Shown piece after piece: positions 8,438 to 17,171 of a stretch of 64,000 nt of DNA (the stretch's first letter is position 1; every line of letters starts with the position of its first letter). The translations under genes and the position numbers were made by a program. Below the pieces are notes generated by a model that did not search any database, had not been told where the DNA came from, and worked only from the letters and a program-made list of their open reading frames with translations. Origin of the DNA: Clostridiales bacterium CCNA10 (GTDB lineage: Bacteria > Bacillota > Clostridia > Oscillospirales > Oscillospiraceae); contig AP018533.1 of the NCBI GenBank assembly GCA_003573975.1, positions 3,038,319 to 3,102,318 of the forward strand. Reading direction: 5' to 3'.

Positions 8438-9148
8438 CTATTCTCCCTCCGCCATCCGATAACCCACTCCGACCTCTGTGAAAATATACTGCGGTTTTCC
8501 TGGATTTTTCTCCAGCTTCCGGCGGATCTTGGCCATATTGGCCCGCAGATTCTGTGTATCGCCGGTAGCCTTCTCTCCCCAGATCTCCCGAATGATGAAG
8601 TCATAGGTCAGTACCTTGCCCGCATACCGGGTCAACAGTGAGACGATCTTATACTCACTCTGGGTCAGGTGGACATCCTGCCCTTCCAGCTGCACCAAAT
8701 GCCGGTCAAAGTCGATGCACAGCTCTCCAGCACGGTATACTCCAGTCTGGGTATAGCTGGGCCCCGCCACCTGGTTCCTGGCGTGCCGCAGCGCGGCACG
8801 GACCCGCGCCAGCAGTTCTCCGCCCCCAAACGGCTTTGTGATATAGTCATCCGCCCCCAGATCGAGGGCCTCGATCTTATCCCGCTCCCGGGTCCGGGCC
8901 GAGACTACCACAATGGGCGCTGTACCCCGGCTCCGAACGCGGCGGATGATGTCCACCCCATCCATATCCGGCAGTCCCAGATCCAGCAGGATCAGGTCCG
9001 GACAATAGGCGTCCAGCATCTCACAGGCCTCTGTTCCCGTATAGGCCTTGATCACGTCATAACCATTGGCCGTGAGCACGGTCCCCAGAAGGTAGCTGAT
9101 GCTCTTCTCATCCTCGATCACCAATATTTTATCCTTTATGAGCGCCAT
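8438..9148 (-). CDS. OmpR-family response regulator, KdpE-like
   Basis: A 236-residue regulator with a receiver domain (acidic pocket IEDE near residues 11-14, phospho-acceptor Asp in LILLDLGLPDMDG, Lys in YITKPFGGG) and a winged-helix DNA-binding domain ending IFTEVGVGYRM. Sequence style is that of KdpE. Its start lies within the last 20 bases of the kinase gene, so the pair is translationally coupled. No kdpFABC potassium pump genes are near, so the regulon may differ from the classical one or lie elsewhere. An AAAGGAGG ribosome site supports the start. Confidence 0.88.
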   Translation of the reverse strand: MALIKDKILVIEDEKSISYLLGTVLTANGYDVIKAYTGTEACEMLDAYCPDLILLDLGLPDMDGVDIIRRVRSRGTAPIVVVSARTRERDKIEALDLGADDYITKPFGGGELLARVRAALRHARNQVAGPSYTQTGVYRAGELCIDFDRHLVQLEGQDVHLTQSEYKIVSLLTRYAGKVLTYDFIIREIWGEKATGDTQNLRANMAKIRRKLEKNPGKPQYIFTEVGVGYRMAEGE

Positions 9149-10253
9149 GCTGCCGCTCCTCCTTTAGTGGGAGAGTAAAGCAAAATTCTGTGCCGCCCTC
9201 TCTCAGATTCCGTGCCTCCATGGCTCCGCCGTGGACCGTCACGATGTCACGGCACAGCGCCAGCCCCAATCCCATGTTTTGCTTTTTGTCTCCTCCGCCG
9301 CGTTCTGCCAATTCCATATAGTCCCCCCATAGCAGCGCCAGCCGCTCCTGCGGGATCCCGGTCCCATCATCCCGGACAGAAAAACGGGCCCAGCCCTTTT
9401 CCCGGGATACCTGGAGGATCACTGTATTTGCCTCTCCATGGATCACAGCATTTTCCATCAAATTATAGAGGACCTGCTCCACGAGCATCGCATCCATCGG
9501 CACCTCCAGCCACGCCTGGGGCAGCACCACTTCCACTTCGATGTGCGGAAAGTGCTTCTGAAATTTTCCAACAGCCTCCCCGATGACCTCCTCCGGAGCC
9601 TCCATGCTTTTTTGAAGATGACAGGCACTCCTTCCCATCCGGGTAATGGACAACAGGTTCTCCACCATTCGGATCAGCCATTCCCCTTCGCTGCGCACAT
9701 TCTCCAGCAGGGTATGCTCCTCCTCCGGTGTAAAATGGTTTTCCGGATCCAGCATTGCCTCCGCAGAACCGATGATGGACGTCAGAGGGGTACGCAGATC
9801 ATGTCCCACGGCCCGCAGAAGATTTGCCCTCAGCCGCTCCCGCTCCGCCTCGATCCGGATCTCCTCCTGCTCCTTGATATGTGTTGTCAGGGTACTGGTT
9901 ACAATAGAGACCAGAAAGAGAGTGGCAAAGGTCAGGAGATAACCTGGCTCCTGGAGTTCAAACTGATAGTAGGGGGATAAAAACGCATAGTTTACCACGA
10001 TCGCCGCCGTCAGGCTGGCAGCGATCCCATAGAGGTAGCCGTTTGTGTACCGGGCGACCAGGAGCACTCCTGCCACAAAAATCAGCGCAGCGTGGCTGTC
10101 ATCCGCCCCCACAGGCTGAAGCAGCAGACCCATATCCAGGGCAATTGTCATCACCACCACGAGGATCACAGTATCCTGCCAGCAGACAGGGCACAGTTCC
10201 TTCATCTTCCTGCGCACCGCTTCCACCCTCTCCTGTTTTGTATAGTGTATCAT
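9129..10253 (-). CDS. Sensor histidine kinase, KdpD-like without N-terminal sensor domains
   Basis: A 374-residue membrane kinase. Four transmembrane segments of the DUF4118 type (about 25-120) precede a dimerization domain with phospho-acceptor His in VGHDLRTPLTS and an ATPase domain with the N box LYNLMENAVIHGE, G1 DDGTGIP and G2 MGLGLAL. Full-length KdpD is about 900 residues with a KdpD and a universal-stress domain at the N-terminus. Both are absent here, which is a common short form in Clostridia. It phosphorylates the regulator encoded immediately downstream, with which it overlaps. Confidence 0.87.
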   Translation of the reverse strand: MIHYTKQERVEAVRRKMKELCPVCWQDTVILVVVMTIALDMGLLLQPVGADDSHAALIFVAGVLLVARYTNGYLYGIAASLTAAIVVNYAFLSPYYQFELQEPGYLLTFATLFLVSIVTSTLTTHIKEQEEIRIEAERERLRANLLRAVGHDLRTPLTSIIGSAEAMLDPENHFTPEEEHTLLENVRSEGEWLIRMVENLLSITRMGRSACHLQKSMEAPEEVIGEAVGKFQKHFPHIEVEVVLPQAWLEVPMDAMLVEQVLYNLMENAVIHGEANTVILQVSREKGWARFSVRDDGTGIPQERLALLWGDYMELAERGGGDKKQNMGLGLALCRDIVTVHGGAMEARNLREGGTEFCFTLPLKEERQHGAHKG

Positions 10254-10295
10254 GTATCCTCTCCGCTTTCAAGCAACGGCAGCCCGTGTCCCACA

Positions 10296-10327
10296 CAAAA
10301 AGAACGGGACTGCAAGCAGTCCCGCTC
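10296..10327 (-). terminator. Terminator of the permease-acetamidase operon
   Basis: Minus strand CGGGACTGC, two-base loop, GCAGTCCCG followed by TTCTTTTT, 27 bp after the acetamidase stop. Confidence 0.88.
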
Positions 10328-10353
10328 TGTTCCTTCCTTCATTTGTTCCAACT

Positions 10354-11247
10354 TTACAGGGTCTCGATTTTGGTATCCAGCTTGGGGCAGCGCACCCGCA
10401 CAGTCTTCCAGTCGTTTACCACCTGGCTGATCTGGATGTCACAGGTGGCGCTGAGCAGGCGGTAGGCGTCCGGAAAATCCAGCCCCAGCTTCTTCTCCAA
10501 AAAGGCCGCCGTATCGGATACCGCCAGGCGGATCGACTCCTCCAAAGTCTCCGCGGAGGCCACGAAGTACAGGGCATCCGCCGTTTCAATGACAGGGCGC
10601 TCCACAGGCCGGTCCCGGTATACCGTCGTCTTGATGCAGATCCGGCCGGGGGTCTCGATCCCCGTGCCGCTCAGCTCCCCGTCGCCCATACAGGCGTGGA
10701 GGTCGCCCACCGCCAGACCGGCCCCCGGGACCGCAACGGGCAGATAGACCCGGGATCCCACCTTGATCATCTTGGTATCCAGGTTGGAGCCGTGGTCGCC
10801 CGGCACCGCGCAGTGCACGTCCAGCCCCGGCTTGGGTGCCACACCGCACACCCCCACCATGGGGGTCAGGGGCAGGCGGATGGTATCGGAGAAGTGGGCA
10901 AATCCATCCCGGATAGGAATGACCTTCGTATCCGGCTCGGTGATCCGGTCGCCCAGGACTCCCAGGCCCTTCGAGGTCACCATGACCCCCTGTGGACCGA
11001 ATTCAATAGCCAGGATCTCCACACACAATGTGTCCCCCGGCTGGGCTCCCTGGACCGCAATAGGGCCCACCGAGCAGTCCATAATGGAGATGTCGATGTC
11101 GGGGCGCTTGACGGATGCGTCCGTGATCTGGCCGCTGTAACAGTCGTCCGTCTCGACCCAGAAGGTCTCTCCGTCCTGAACCGTATACTGGCAGGGATGC
11201 TCCGCATTGAAGCTGAAGATCACCTTGTCCTTTGGAATCACACGCAT
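10354..11247 (-). CDS. Acetamidase/formamidase family protein
   Basis: A 297-residue member of the acetamidase/formamidase (FmdA/AmdA) family, which hydrolyses short amides to the acid and ammonia. Family landmarks include the GPIAVQGAQPGDTL loop, the GVAPKPG segment and GDLHACMGDGELSGTG, where His and acidic residues line the metal site. It starts after a GGAGGG ribosome site only 12 bp downstream of the amino-acid permease stop, so the two form an operon. Together they suggest uptake and deamidation of a nitrogen source. The true substrate is not evident. Confidence 0.88.
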   Translation of the reverse strand: MRVIPKDKVIFSFNAEHPCQYTVQDGETFWVETDDCYSGQITDASVKRPDIDISIMDCSVGPIAVQGAQPGDTLCVEILAIEFGPQGVMVTSKGLGVLGDRITEPDTKVIPIRDGFAHFSDTIRLPLTPMVGVCGVAPKPGLDVHCAVPGDHGSNLDTKMIKVGSRVYLPVAVPGAGLAVGDLHACMGDGELSGTGIETPGRICIKTTVYRDRPVERPVIETADALYFVASAETLEESIRLAVSDTAAFLEKKLGLDFPDAYRLLSATCDIQISQVVNDWKTVRVRCPKLDTKIETL

Positions 11248-11259
11248 GTTTTTCCCTCC

Positions 11260-12492
11260 TTACCAGGCAGAAGGCAGTACGCCCATCAGATCGAAGATGG
11301 CGTACAGGGCGGCGGCACAGAACAGGACGATGATAATGGCCTGGACCCAGTGGGCAGCATACCATCCGCATTTCCACGCCGGCTCCATATCGCCGTTCTT
11401 CCGGGCGCTGTTCACCATCATTGCGGGCAGGATGGACATGATCACACCGCCAAAGGTACCGGCCAGATAGATGGCGTCCACGAAGCTCACCAGGCCGCTG
11501 TATGCCAGCGCAAAGGGAGGCAGCGCCACGCAGACCAGAGAAATGAGACGGGTCGGGACGTGATTCTCGCTCTTAAACTTGAACATATCGACGATGTTGG
11601 TCAGCATGGAGCCACCCACAGCCCAATAGGAGCTCATCATTGCGCACAGCGCAAAAATATTGGCGGTATACAAGGCCCAGGTCCCAAGCGCCTGGCCCCA
11701 TGCCAGGGTAGCCACTTCCGTAACATGATCCGGACCGGTGAGGGAAATCACAGCAAGAGGGACCAGGGCCAGCAGGATCCCGGTGATCAGCATTCCAACG
11801 GTGACCGCCTTGGGCAGGGCGGGGGCGTTGTGGCGCAGGCCGCGGGCCAGCTCGGGGACCGCATACTGGGCGATGTAGCAGAAGATGGAAACATTGAATA
11901 CGGGCACCGCATAAGTCCAGTTGGTGTAGATCGCCCGGCTCACATCCGCCTTGCCGGAGAAAAAGGAGACGCCGATAATGACAGCCAGCAAAACGATCAT
12001 GCCGGAGCTGAGGAACTTTTCCGCCAGGCCAGTGGCCTTCAGACCAAACCAGACGACCAGGACCGCGGGGATGGTAAAGAGCAGACTGCCCACTGCGGGA
12101 GGAAGTCCCAGCAGCTCACACAGAATATTGCCGCTGCCGGAGGTGTAAGAAATCATGCATCCGATCGAGTTGGCGCACACCGAGATAAAGACCAGAACAG
12201 CGCCCAGCTTTCCAACATAGCGCTCCGCCAGACCGGGCAGCTGCATGGGCTTCTTGGTGCGGAGGGTGGTCTCCGCCACATACAGCATGGAGATGGTGGT
12301 ACATACACCGGCCGCGATCAGCCACATCAGCAGAATGGGCCAGCCGGCCTTTCGCGTGGAATAGGCCAGCCCCAGGATCCCTGCGCCGATGTTGGCGCCG
12401 ACAATGATCATGGCCGCCTCCCAAAATGTGAGCTTCTTGACGCTTAATGCGCCCTCCTCGGTTGTGACGACGTTTTTCGTGCCTTCACTCAT
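11260..12492 (-). CDS. Amino acid permease (aromatic/neutral amino acid, HAAAP/APC type)
   Basis: A 410-residue transporter with about 11 hydrophobic segments. The first, AAMIIVGANIGAGILGLAYS, has the unwound GxNIGAG helix of the TyrP/TnaB-like hydroxy and aromatic amino acid permease group. ATG 12492 is used because AAGGAGAG precedes it at good spacing, and the frame upstream to 12537 has no ribosome site. The acetamidase gene follows in the same operon. The 240 bases upstream are A+T-rich and probably hold the promoter. Confidence 0.83.
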   Translation of the reverse strand: MSEGTKNVVTTEEGALSVKKLTFWEAAMIIVGANIGAGILGLAYSTRKAGWPILLMWLIAAGVCTTISMLYVAETTLRTKKPMQLPGLAERYVGKLGAVLVFISVCANSIGCMISYTSGSGNILCELLGLPPAVGSLLFTIPAVLVVWFGLKATGLAEKFLSSGMIVLLAVIIGVSFFSGKADVSRAIYTNWTYAVPVFNVSIFCYIAQYAVPELARGLRHNAPALPKAVTVGMLITGILLALVPLAVISLTGPDHVTEVATLAWGQALGTWALYTANIFALCAMMSSYWAVGGSMLTNIVDMFKFKSENHVPTRLISLVCVALPPFALAYSGLVSFVDAIYLAGTFGGVIMSILPAMMVNSARKNGDMEPAWKCGWYAAHWVQAIIIVLFCAAALYAIFDLMGVLPSAW

Positions 12493-12730
12493 ATCTGTCT
12501 CTCCTTTAAGATCAGTTTCCCCTCCGAAGCCGCTCATTTCTCCGTCAGGTTGTTTCCATTATACCCCTCCTTTCGCCCTGCTTCCATTGATATTGTTCAC
12601 AAGATTTCAACTTGTTTTCTGTTATTTGCAACAAAATCGCAACATCCATTTCAGCAAGTTTTCTCTCCCGTCAGACTATTTCAGACCAATTTTCCCACCA
12701 GAACACCGCATATTTTCCGCATAACCGCAC

Positions 12731-12767
12731 AAAAACGCACCCCTTCTCCTTGGAAAAGGGGTGCGTT
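12731..12767 (-). terminator. Terminator of the TAXI-TRAP operon
   Basis: A 12-bp stem AACGCACCCCTT/AAGGGGTGCGTT followed on the minus strand by TTTTT, 24 bp after the TRAP permease stop. Confidence 0.88.
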
Positions 12768-12790
12768 GGGATCATACAGACAACCGGATG

Positions 12791-14947
12791 TTATGCCGTC
12801 GCCGCATGACGCTTCTCAGAGATGACCTGATAGGCCAGAATCGCAATCAGGATCGCAATGCCGATGACATCCGTCAGGGCCCCGGGATGGATCATCATCA
12901 GACCGGCAGCCACGCTGACCAGACGGAGCACAATGTTCAGCTTCTGGAGCATGAAGCCAATCAGGCCGGCGGCGATGAGGAACATACCACCGAAGGAGGT
13001 GATGACCACACGGATCACGTTGATCGCGTTCACATCATCACCAATGAACAGCATGATGGGGCTGTACGCAAAGATGTAGGGAATGATAAAGGCGGCGATG
13101 GCCAGACGGGTGGCATTGAGCGCAGTCTTCATGGGAGGCGCCTTGGCAATGGCAGAGCCAGCATAGGCAGCCAGGGCCACGGGGGGCGTAATGTCGGCCA
13201 CGATGCCGAAGTAGAACACGAAGAAGTGAGCGGCCAGGACCGGCAGCCCCATCTGGATCAGGATAGGCGCACAGGTGGTGGCCATGATGATGTAGTTGGC
13301 GGTGGTAGGTACGCCCATGCCCAGGATCACGCAGCAGACCATGGTCAGGACCAGCGCGATGATCAGGTGTCCGCCCGCAATGCCCACGATGGCGTTGATC
13401 AGGATCTGACCCAGGCCGGTGTAGGTCACCACGCCGGCGATGATGCCGGCCATGCCACAGGCCACGCCCACGGACAGGGTGCTCTTAGTGCCACTCTCAA
13501 GGGCGTTGATATAAGTGCCGACATTCTGCATATTGGGCTTGCTGATCAGGTGGCAGGCCACCACCAGCACGAAGAAGATCCCGAAGCAGACCAGAGTGAA
13601 GGTCTCCTGCATCTCCAGAGAATCAGCGAAGGCGGGAATGACGTCCGGCAGATAGACCTTGCCCAGCGCATAGACCAGCAGGGGGATCGCCGGGACCATC
13701 ATCACAAACTTCTTGGAACCAGTTTCCCGGTCGGCCATGCCGGCCACGATGGCCACCAGGCAGGCGACAACGGCGCTGTACGCCATGGTAAAGGTACCGC
13801 TCTGGATTACCATGAACACCAGGACGATCAGAGGCAGCAGCAGGTAGAGCTTGGGGAAGATGTCCTTGCCCTTGGGCAGGGAATCCTTATCCAAGCCCTT
13901 CAGGCCGATGGACTTGGCCTTGAAGTGGACCATCAGGAAAATACCGGTGAAGTACAGGGCGGCGGGCAGGATCGCACGCACCAGGATGTCGGCGTACTCC
14001 GTATCCGTCATCTCGGCCATCAGGAAGGCCGCAGCGCCCATGATGGGGGGCATGATCTGACCGCCGGTGGAAGCGGCCGCCTCGACGGCGCCGGCAAACT
14101 CGGGGGGATAGCCGGTCCGCTTCATCAAGGGGATAGTGACCGCGCCGGTGGTCACGGTGTTGCCCACGGAGGAGCCGGACACCATGCCGCACAGGGCGGA
14201 GGAAATGACAGCCACCTTAGCGGGGCCGCCGGTGGCCGCGCCGGCGATACTGTTGGCGCAGTCAATAAAGAACGCAGCGATACCGGTGGCCTCCAGGAAG
14301 GATCCGAACAGCACGAACAGGAAGATGTACGTGGAGCAGACCTGGATGGGGGTACCAATGATGCCGTTGGTGGTATAGACCAGGTTATAGATGGTGCCCT
14401 GAAGGGGCTTGTCAGCACCCATCGGCAGCAGGGTGTAGGCCACAAAGGTGGCCGCCACAATGATGATGGGGATGCCGACGACCCGGCGGCAGGCCTCTAC
14501 CAGCACCAGGATCGCAATGATGCCGATGATAATCTGGGGGGTGCCGATGCGGCGGCCCATGGCGATCAGCTCTTCTTTGAAGATGATCTGATAGAAATAA
14601 ACGCCAACTGCCACCACAAGCAGGACAACGTCGTAAATAGGAATATGATTGGGCTTGAGCTTCATATTCTTTTTGATGGGGTACATGATGAAGACAAACG
14701 CCAGTACGATGCCCAGGAAGAAACAGCGGCGCACGCTGCCCTCCGCAGTGGAAAACATACTGACCCAGATCATCGTCAGCATGAATAGAGCCATCCCATA
14801 CCGGACCAGCCGGGCAGGAAAGCCCGTCCAAATCCGGACATTGGATTCACGGTCATATTTTTTCATGACCGCTTCCACGTCTTCCGCAGAACCAACCTCC
14901 ACATCCGCTGGAGCGGTGTTTACGGCCTGCTTCTCATGTTCAGCCAT
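12791..14947 (-). CDS. TRAP transporter fused permease subunit (TAXI type)
   Basis: A 718-residue membrane protein with roughly 18 hydrophobic segments that combines the small (DctQ) and large (DctM) TRAP permeases in one chain, as is typical for TAXI systems. The large-subunit signatures GSSVGNTVTTGAVTIPLMKR, ASTGGQIMPPIMGAAAFLMA and GMGVPTTANYIIMATTCAP are clear. It imports an organic acid or amino acid delivered by the TAXI binding protein encoded two genes upstream, driven by an ion gradient. It is the last gene of a three-gene operon closed by a terminator. Confidence 0.95.
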   Translation of the reverse strand: MAEHEKQAVNTAPADVEVGSAEDVEAVMKKYDRESNVRIWTGFPARLVRYGMALFMLTMIWVSMFSTAEGSVRRCFFLGIVLAFVFIMYPIKKNMKLKPNHIPIYDVVLLVVAVGVYFYQIIFKEELIAMGRRIGTPQIIIGIIAILVLVEACRRVVGIPIIIVAATFVAYTLLPMGADKPLQGTIYNLVYTTNGIIGTPIQVCSTYIFLFVLFGSFLEATGIAAFFIDCANSIAGAATGGPAKVAVISSALCGMVSGSSVGNTVTTGAVTIPLMKRTGYPPEFAGAVEAAASTGGQIMPPIMGAAAFLMAEMTDTEYADILVRAILPAALYFTGIFLMVHFKAKSIGLKGLDKDSLPKGKDIFPKLYLLLPLIVLVFMVIQSGTFTMAYSAVVACLVAIVAGMADRETGSKKFVMMVPAIPLLVYALGKVYLPDVIPAFADSLEMQETFTLVCFGIFFVLVVACHLISKPNMQNVGTYINALESGTKSTLSVGVACGMAGIIAGVVTYTGLGQILINAIVGIAGGHLIIALVLTMVCCVILGMGVPTTANYIIMATTCAPILIQMGLPVLAAHFFVFYFGIVADITPPVALAAYAGSAIAKAPPMKTALNATRLAIAAFIIPYIFAYSPIMLFIGDDVNAINVIRVVITSFGGMFLIAAGLIGFMLQKLNIVLRLVSVAAGLMMIHPGALTDVIGIAILIAILAYQVISEKRHAATA

Positions 14948-14971
14948 ATTGAGTCTCCTCCTCCAGGTTTC

Positions 14972-15547
14972 TTAAAACAACCGATGTTCATATTGAAATG
15001 ACACGATTGACCTTCTTCCACACAAATTGCTCAGACTGATGATCTTCACATCGCCTACCTGCTGCTCCAGCTGGTCGGTAAACACCCCCACAAGCGGCTT
15101 GATTGCCGGGTAATCCGGATGAATGTCTCCCAGCATCAGGGTCCGGTCCGACACCATTCCCACCGAGCAGGTAAACTTCTCAAAGCCTTGATGGATATTT
15201 CCTACGATGATCGCGCCGTCCTCGCCCAGGGTCATGGTCTCTCCCTCGCCCACTTCCGTCTGGACTCCTGCGCCAAACTGATAATAGATCGTCTCTTCGG
15301 CATACATCCTGCCGTCCTCCGACACCTCATAAACGTCGATCAAGGGCCGAAGATTGACAGAATGGATGAACCCGACAGCAAATTGCTCCCCAGGCTCCAG
15401 GGGATAGCTGGCCAGCTCCTCGCCGCTCTTCCCGTCCGATACGACAAGATACCATCCAGCATTGGATGCCAGAAAGAGAATGGCCGCCGCAGCCATAGCA
15501 CCCAGTGCTACCACTGCGGCGGCCAGCTTTCTATGTGTCCGAAACAA
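14972..15547 (-). CDS. DUF1850 protein of TAXI-TRAP operon
   Basis: A 191-residue protein with one N-terminal transmembrane segment (about 9-30) and an extracytoplasmic domain with the DUF1850 hallmark FAVGFIHSVNLRPLIDVYEV. DUF1850 proteins are commonly encoded between the TAXI binding protein and the fused permease. Their role is unknown but they probably assist the transporter outside the membrane. The likely start is TTG 15547, 21 bases after the stop of the upstream gene. No strong ribosome site is visible, so translation may be coupled. Confidence 0.8.
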   Translation of the reverse strand: MFRTHRKLAAAVVALGAMAAAAILFLASNAGWYLVVSDGKSGEELASYPLEPGEQFAVGFIHSVNLRPLIDVYEVSEDGRMYAEETIYYQFGAGVQTEVGEGETMTLGEDGAIIVGNIHQGFEKFTCSVGMVSDRTLMLGDIHPDYPAIKPLVGVFTDQLEQQVGDVKIISLSNLCGRRSIVSFQYEHRLF

Positions 15548-15567
15548 ATCAGTTTCTGCTGTAAGGA

Positions 15568-16590
15568 TTACAGCAGGCCGATCTCCTTGTAGTACTTCTC
15601 AGCGCCGGGATGCATGGGGACGGAACCGTTCTCGGCAGCCTTCTCCGCGCTGACCAGCTGGAACTTGGCGTGGGAAGTGCCCAGCTCCTCCAGGTTCTCG
15701 AACATGGTCTTGGTCAGCTCATACACGGCGTCCTCGCTCATGTCGGTGGAAGCGACCAGGGCGGCCTCGACGGCCACACAGATGGTCTCAGTGTCAACAC
15801 CCTCATAGGTGCCGGCGGGCAGGTTCTCCTGAACCAGGAAGGGGTACTTTTCATGCAGGGCGTCGACGTGCTCCTGATCAAGGCTGACCAGGGAGAAGTC
15901 CATGCCGCTGGTCGCCAGCTCGGTGATGGCGGTGGTGGGGGCGCCGGCCACGGTGAAGGCGGCGTCGATCTGGCCGTTCTTCAGCATCTCAGAGGCCTCG
16001 CCGAAGTTGGCGTGGACGACCTTGATGTCATCGGCGGTCATGCCGTAGGCTTCCAGCACCTGATAGGCGTTGAACTCCGTGCCGGAGCCCTGGTCGCCCA
16101 CGCAGACAGCCTTGCCCTTCAATTGGTCCACGCTGGTGATGCCGCCCTTGGCGGTGATCTGAACGGTCTCATTGTACAGGCCGGCCACCCACAGGGCGTC
16201 CGTCTCAGGAGTGCTGAATACGTTGGTGCCCTCGTGAGCATAGGTCAGAACGTCAGACTGAAGGATGGCCAGGCCATACTCGTCGTCGGTGATGCCCTCG
16301 ACGTTGTCCTTGGACGCACCAGTAGAGGTGACGTTCAGCTCGGTCAGGGTCAGCAGGGGATTCAGGACGTTCATCATGGCGGAGCCGACACCGTAGTAAG
16401 TACCGGTGGTGCCGCCAGTGGCCAGGACCTGGGTGGTCTTCTCCGCAGGCGCGGGAGCACTGGAGCCAGCGCCGGAACCGGACGCGGCACCAGAGCCGGA
16501 ACCGGAATCGCCGCCGTTGCCGCAGCCGGTCAGAGCCAGGCTGGCGGTCATGGCCATCGCCAGGACAAGGGCAAGCTTCTTCTTCATCAT
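15568..16590 (-). CDS. TAXI family TRAP transporter solute-binding lipoprotein
   Basis: A 340-residue binding protein. The N-terminus MMKKKLALVLAMAMTASLAL ends in the lipobox LTGC, and a Gly/Ser/Ala linker follows, so it is a lipid-anchored surface protein. The mature part has TAXI family features: ATGGTTGTYYGVGSAM, the domain with STGASKDNVEGI, and GKAVCVGDQGSGTEFNA. It captures the substrate for the downstream permease. ATG 16590 is eight bases from GGAGGAA. The frame extends further upstream without a ribosome site. First gene of the operon. Confidence 0.93.
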   Translation of the reverse strand: MMKKKLALVLAMAMTASLALTGCGNGGDSGSGSGAASGSGAGSSAPAPAEKTTQVLATGGTTGTYYGVGSAMMNVLNPLLTLTELNVTSTGASKDNVEGITDDEYGLAILQSDVLTYAHEGTNVFSTPETDALWVAGLYNETVQITAKGGITSVDQLKGKAVCVGDQGSGTEFNAYQVLEAYGMTADDIKVVHANFGEASEMLKNGQIDAAFTVAGAPTTAITELATSGMDFSLVSLDQEHVDALHEKYPFLVQENLPAGTYEGVDTETICVAVEAALVASTDMSEDAVYELTKTMFENLEELGTSHAKFQLVSAEKAAENGSVPMHPGAEKYYKEIGLL

Positions 16591-16725
16591 TACTGATTCC
16601 TCCAATTCAAAATTATATTTGCTGGGGAACTGTACTTGCAGGCTTATTATAGTATATTTGCTGCAAAAATGCAAGGTTCTTTTTCTGAAAAACAGATGTT
16701 TTGCACAATGTCTTGCGTATCGCGC

Positions 16726-16752
16726 AAAATCGTTAGTATTTTAACGATTTTT
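16726..16752. terminator. Bidirectional terminator between sigK 3' end and TAXI operon
   Basis: Stem AAAATCGTTA/TAACGATTTT with a short loop. It would end sigK transcription on the minus strand, and the plus strand carries a longer T run. Confidence 0.65.
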
Positions 16753-16805
16753 TCTTTTTCTTCACTTGTGTTGCAGCGCTTCCTGCATTTTTATTCACCG
16801 CGCTC

Positions 16806-17171
16806 CTATGGCTCCCACCCCTCCATCGCCTCGCCCAGCTTTTCCAGCGCCCGCTTCTCAATTCGGGATACATAGGACCGGCTGATCCCACATTGGGCCG
16901 CAATCTCCCGCTGGGTGCGCGGCGGCCGCTCATCCAGTCCATACCGCAGGGTGATGACCAGCCGCTCCCGCGGGGTCAGGCAGGTCTGGACACAGCGGCG
17001 GACTTTTCGGCAGGCGTCCCGCGTGTCCAGCTCCTCCAGCAGGTCGTCGTCCACGGCAAGTACGTCCATCAGAGACAGGGAGTTCCCATCCCCACCGGTC
17101 TCCAGCGTCTCGGTCAGCGAGACCTCGCCCTGGAGCTTGCGCTGGGAACGGAAGTACATCAGGATCTCATT
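16806..17171 (-). CDS. sigK: RNA polymerase sigma-K, C-terminal half (interrupted gene)
   Basis: The minus-strand frame reads NEILMYFRSQRKLQGEVSLTE and continues through region 3 to a region 4 helix-turn-helix (TPRERLVITLRYGLDE, then QREIAAQCGISRSYVSRIEK). This is the C-terminal half of the late mother-cell sporulation factor sigma-K. Everything before the Asn-Glu codons is replaced by the recombinase gene, and no N-terminal half occurs elsewhere in the window. In B. subtilis the skin element splits sigK at the same NEILM codons, so the gene is expected to be rebuilt by excision during sporulation. ATG 17159 could start a 117-residue product but has no good ribosome site. Confidence 0.85.
   Translation of the reverse strand, partial: NEILMYFRSQRKLQGEVSLTETLETGGDGNSLSLMDVLAVDDDLLEELDTRDACRKVRRCVQTCLTPRERLVITLRYGLDERPPRTQREIAAQCGISRSYVSRIEKRALEKLGEAMEGWEP
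17167..17171. other. Putative sigK-element attachment core AATGA (C-terminal side)
   Basis: The minus strand reads GCGAATGAGATCCTGATG. The five bases AATGA equal the core I recall for B. subtilis skin excision and lie at the equivalent sigK codons. The same bases form the last codons and TGA stop of the recombinase gene. Confidence 0.65.

Noticed and set aside
8438-10253. Naming the two-component pair kdpDE
   Set aside because: The kinase lacks the KdpD and Usp domains and no kdpFABC genes are near, so only KdpDE-like is supported.
10252-12447. Long plus-strand open frames opposite the permease and TRAP genes (also 12761-14788 and 5038-6048)
   Set aside because: They are low-complexity His/Gly/Arg-rich shadows of G+C-rich genes on the other strand, without ribosome sites or family resemblance.
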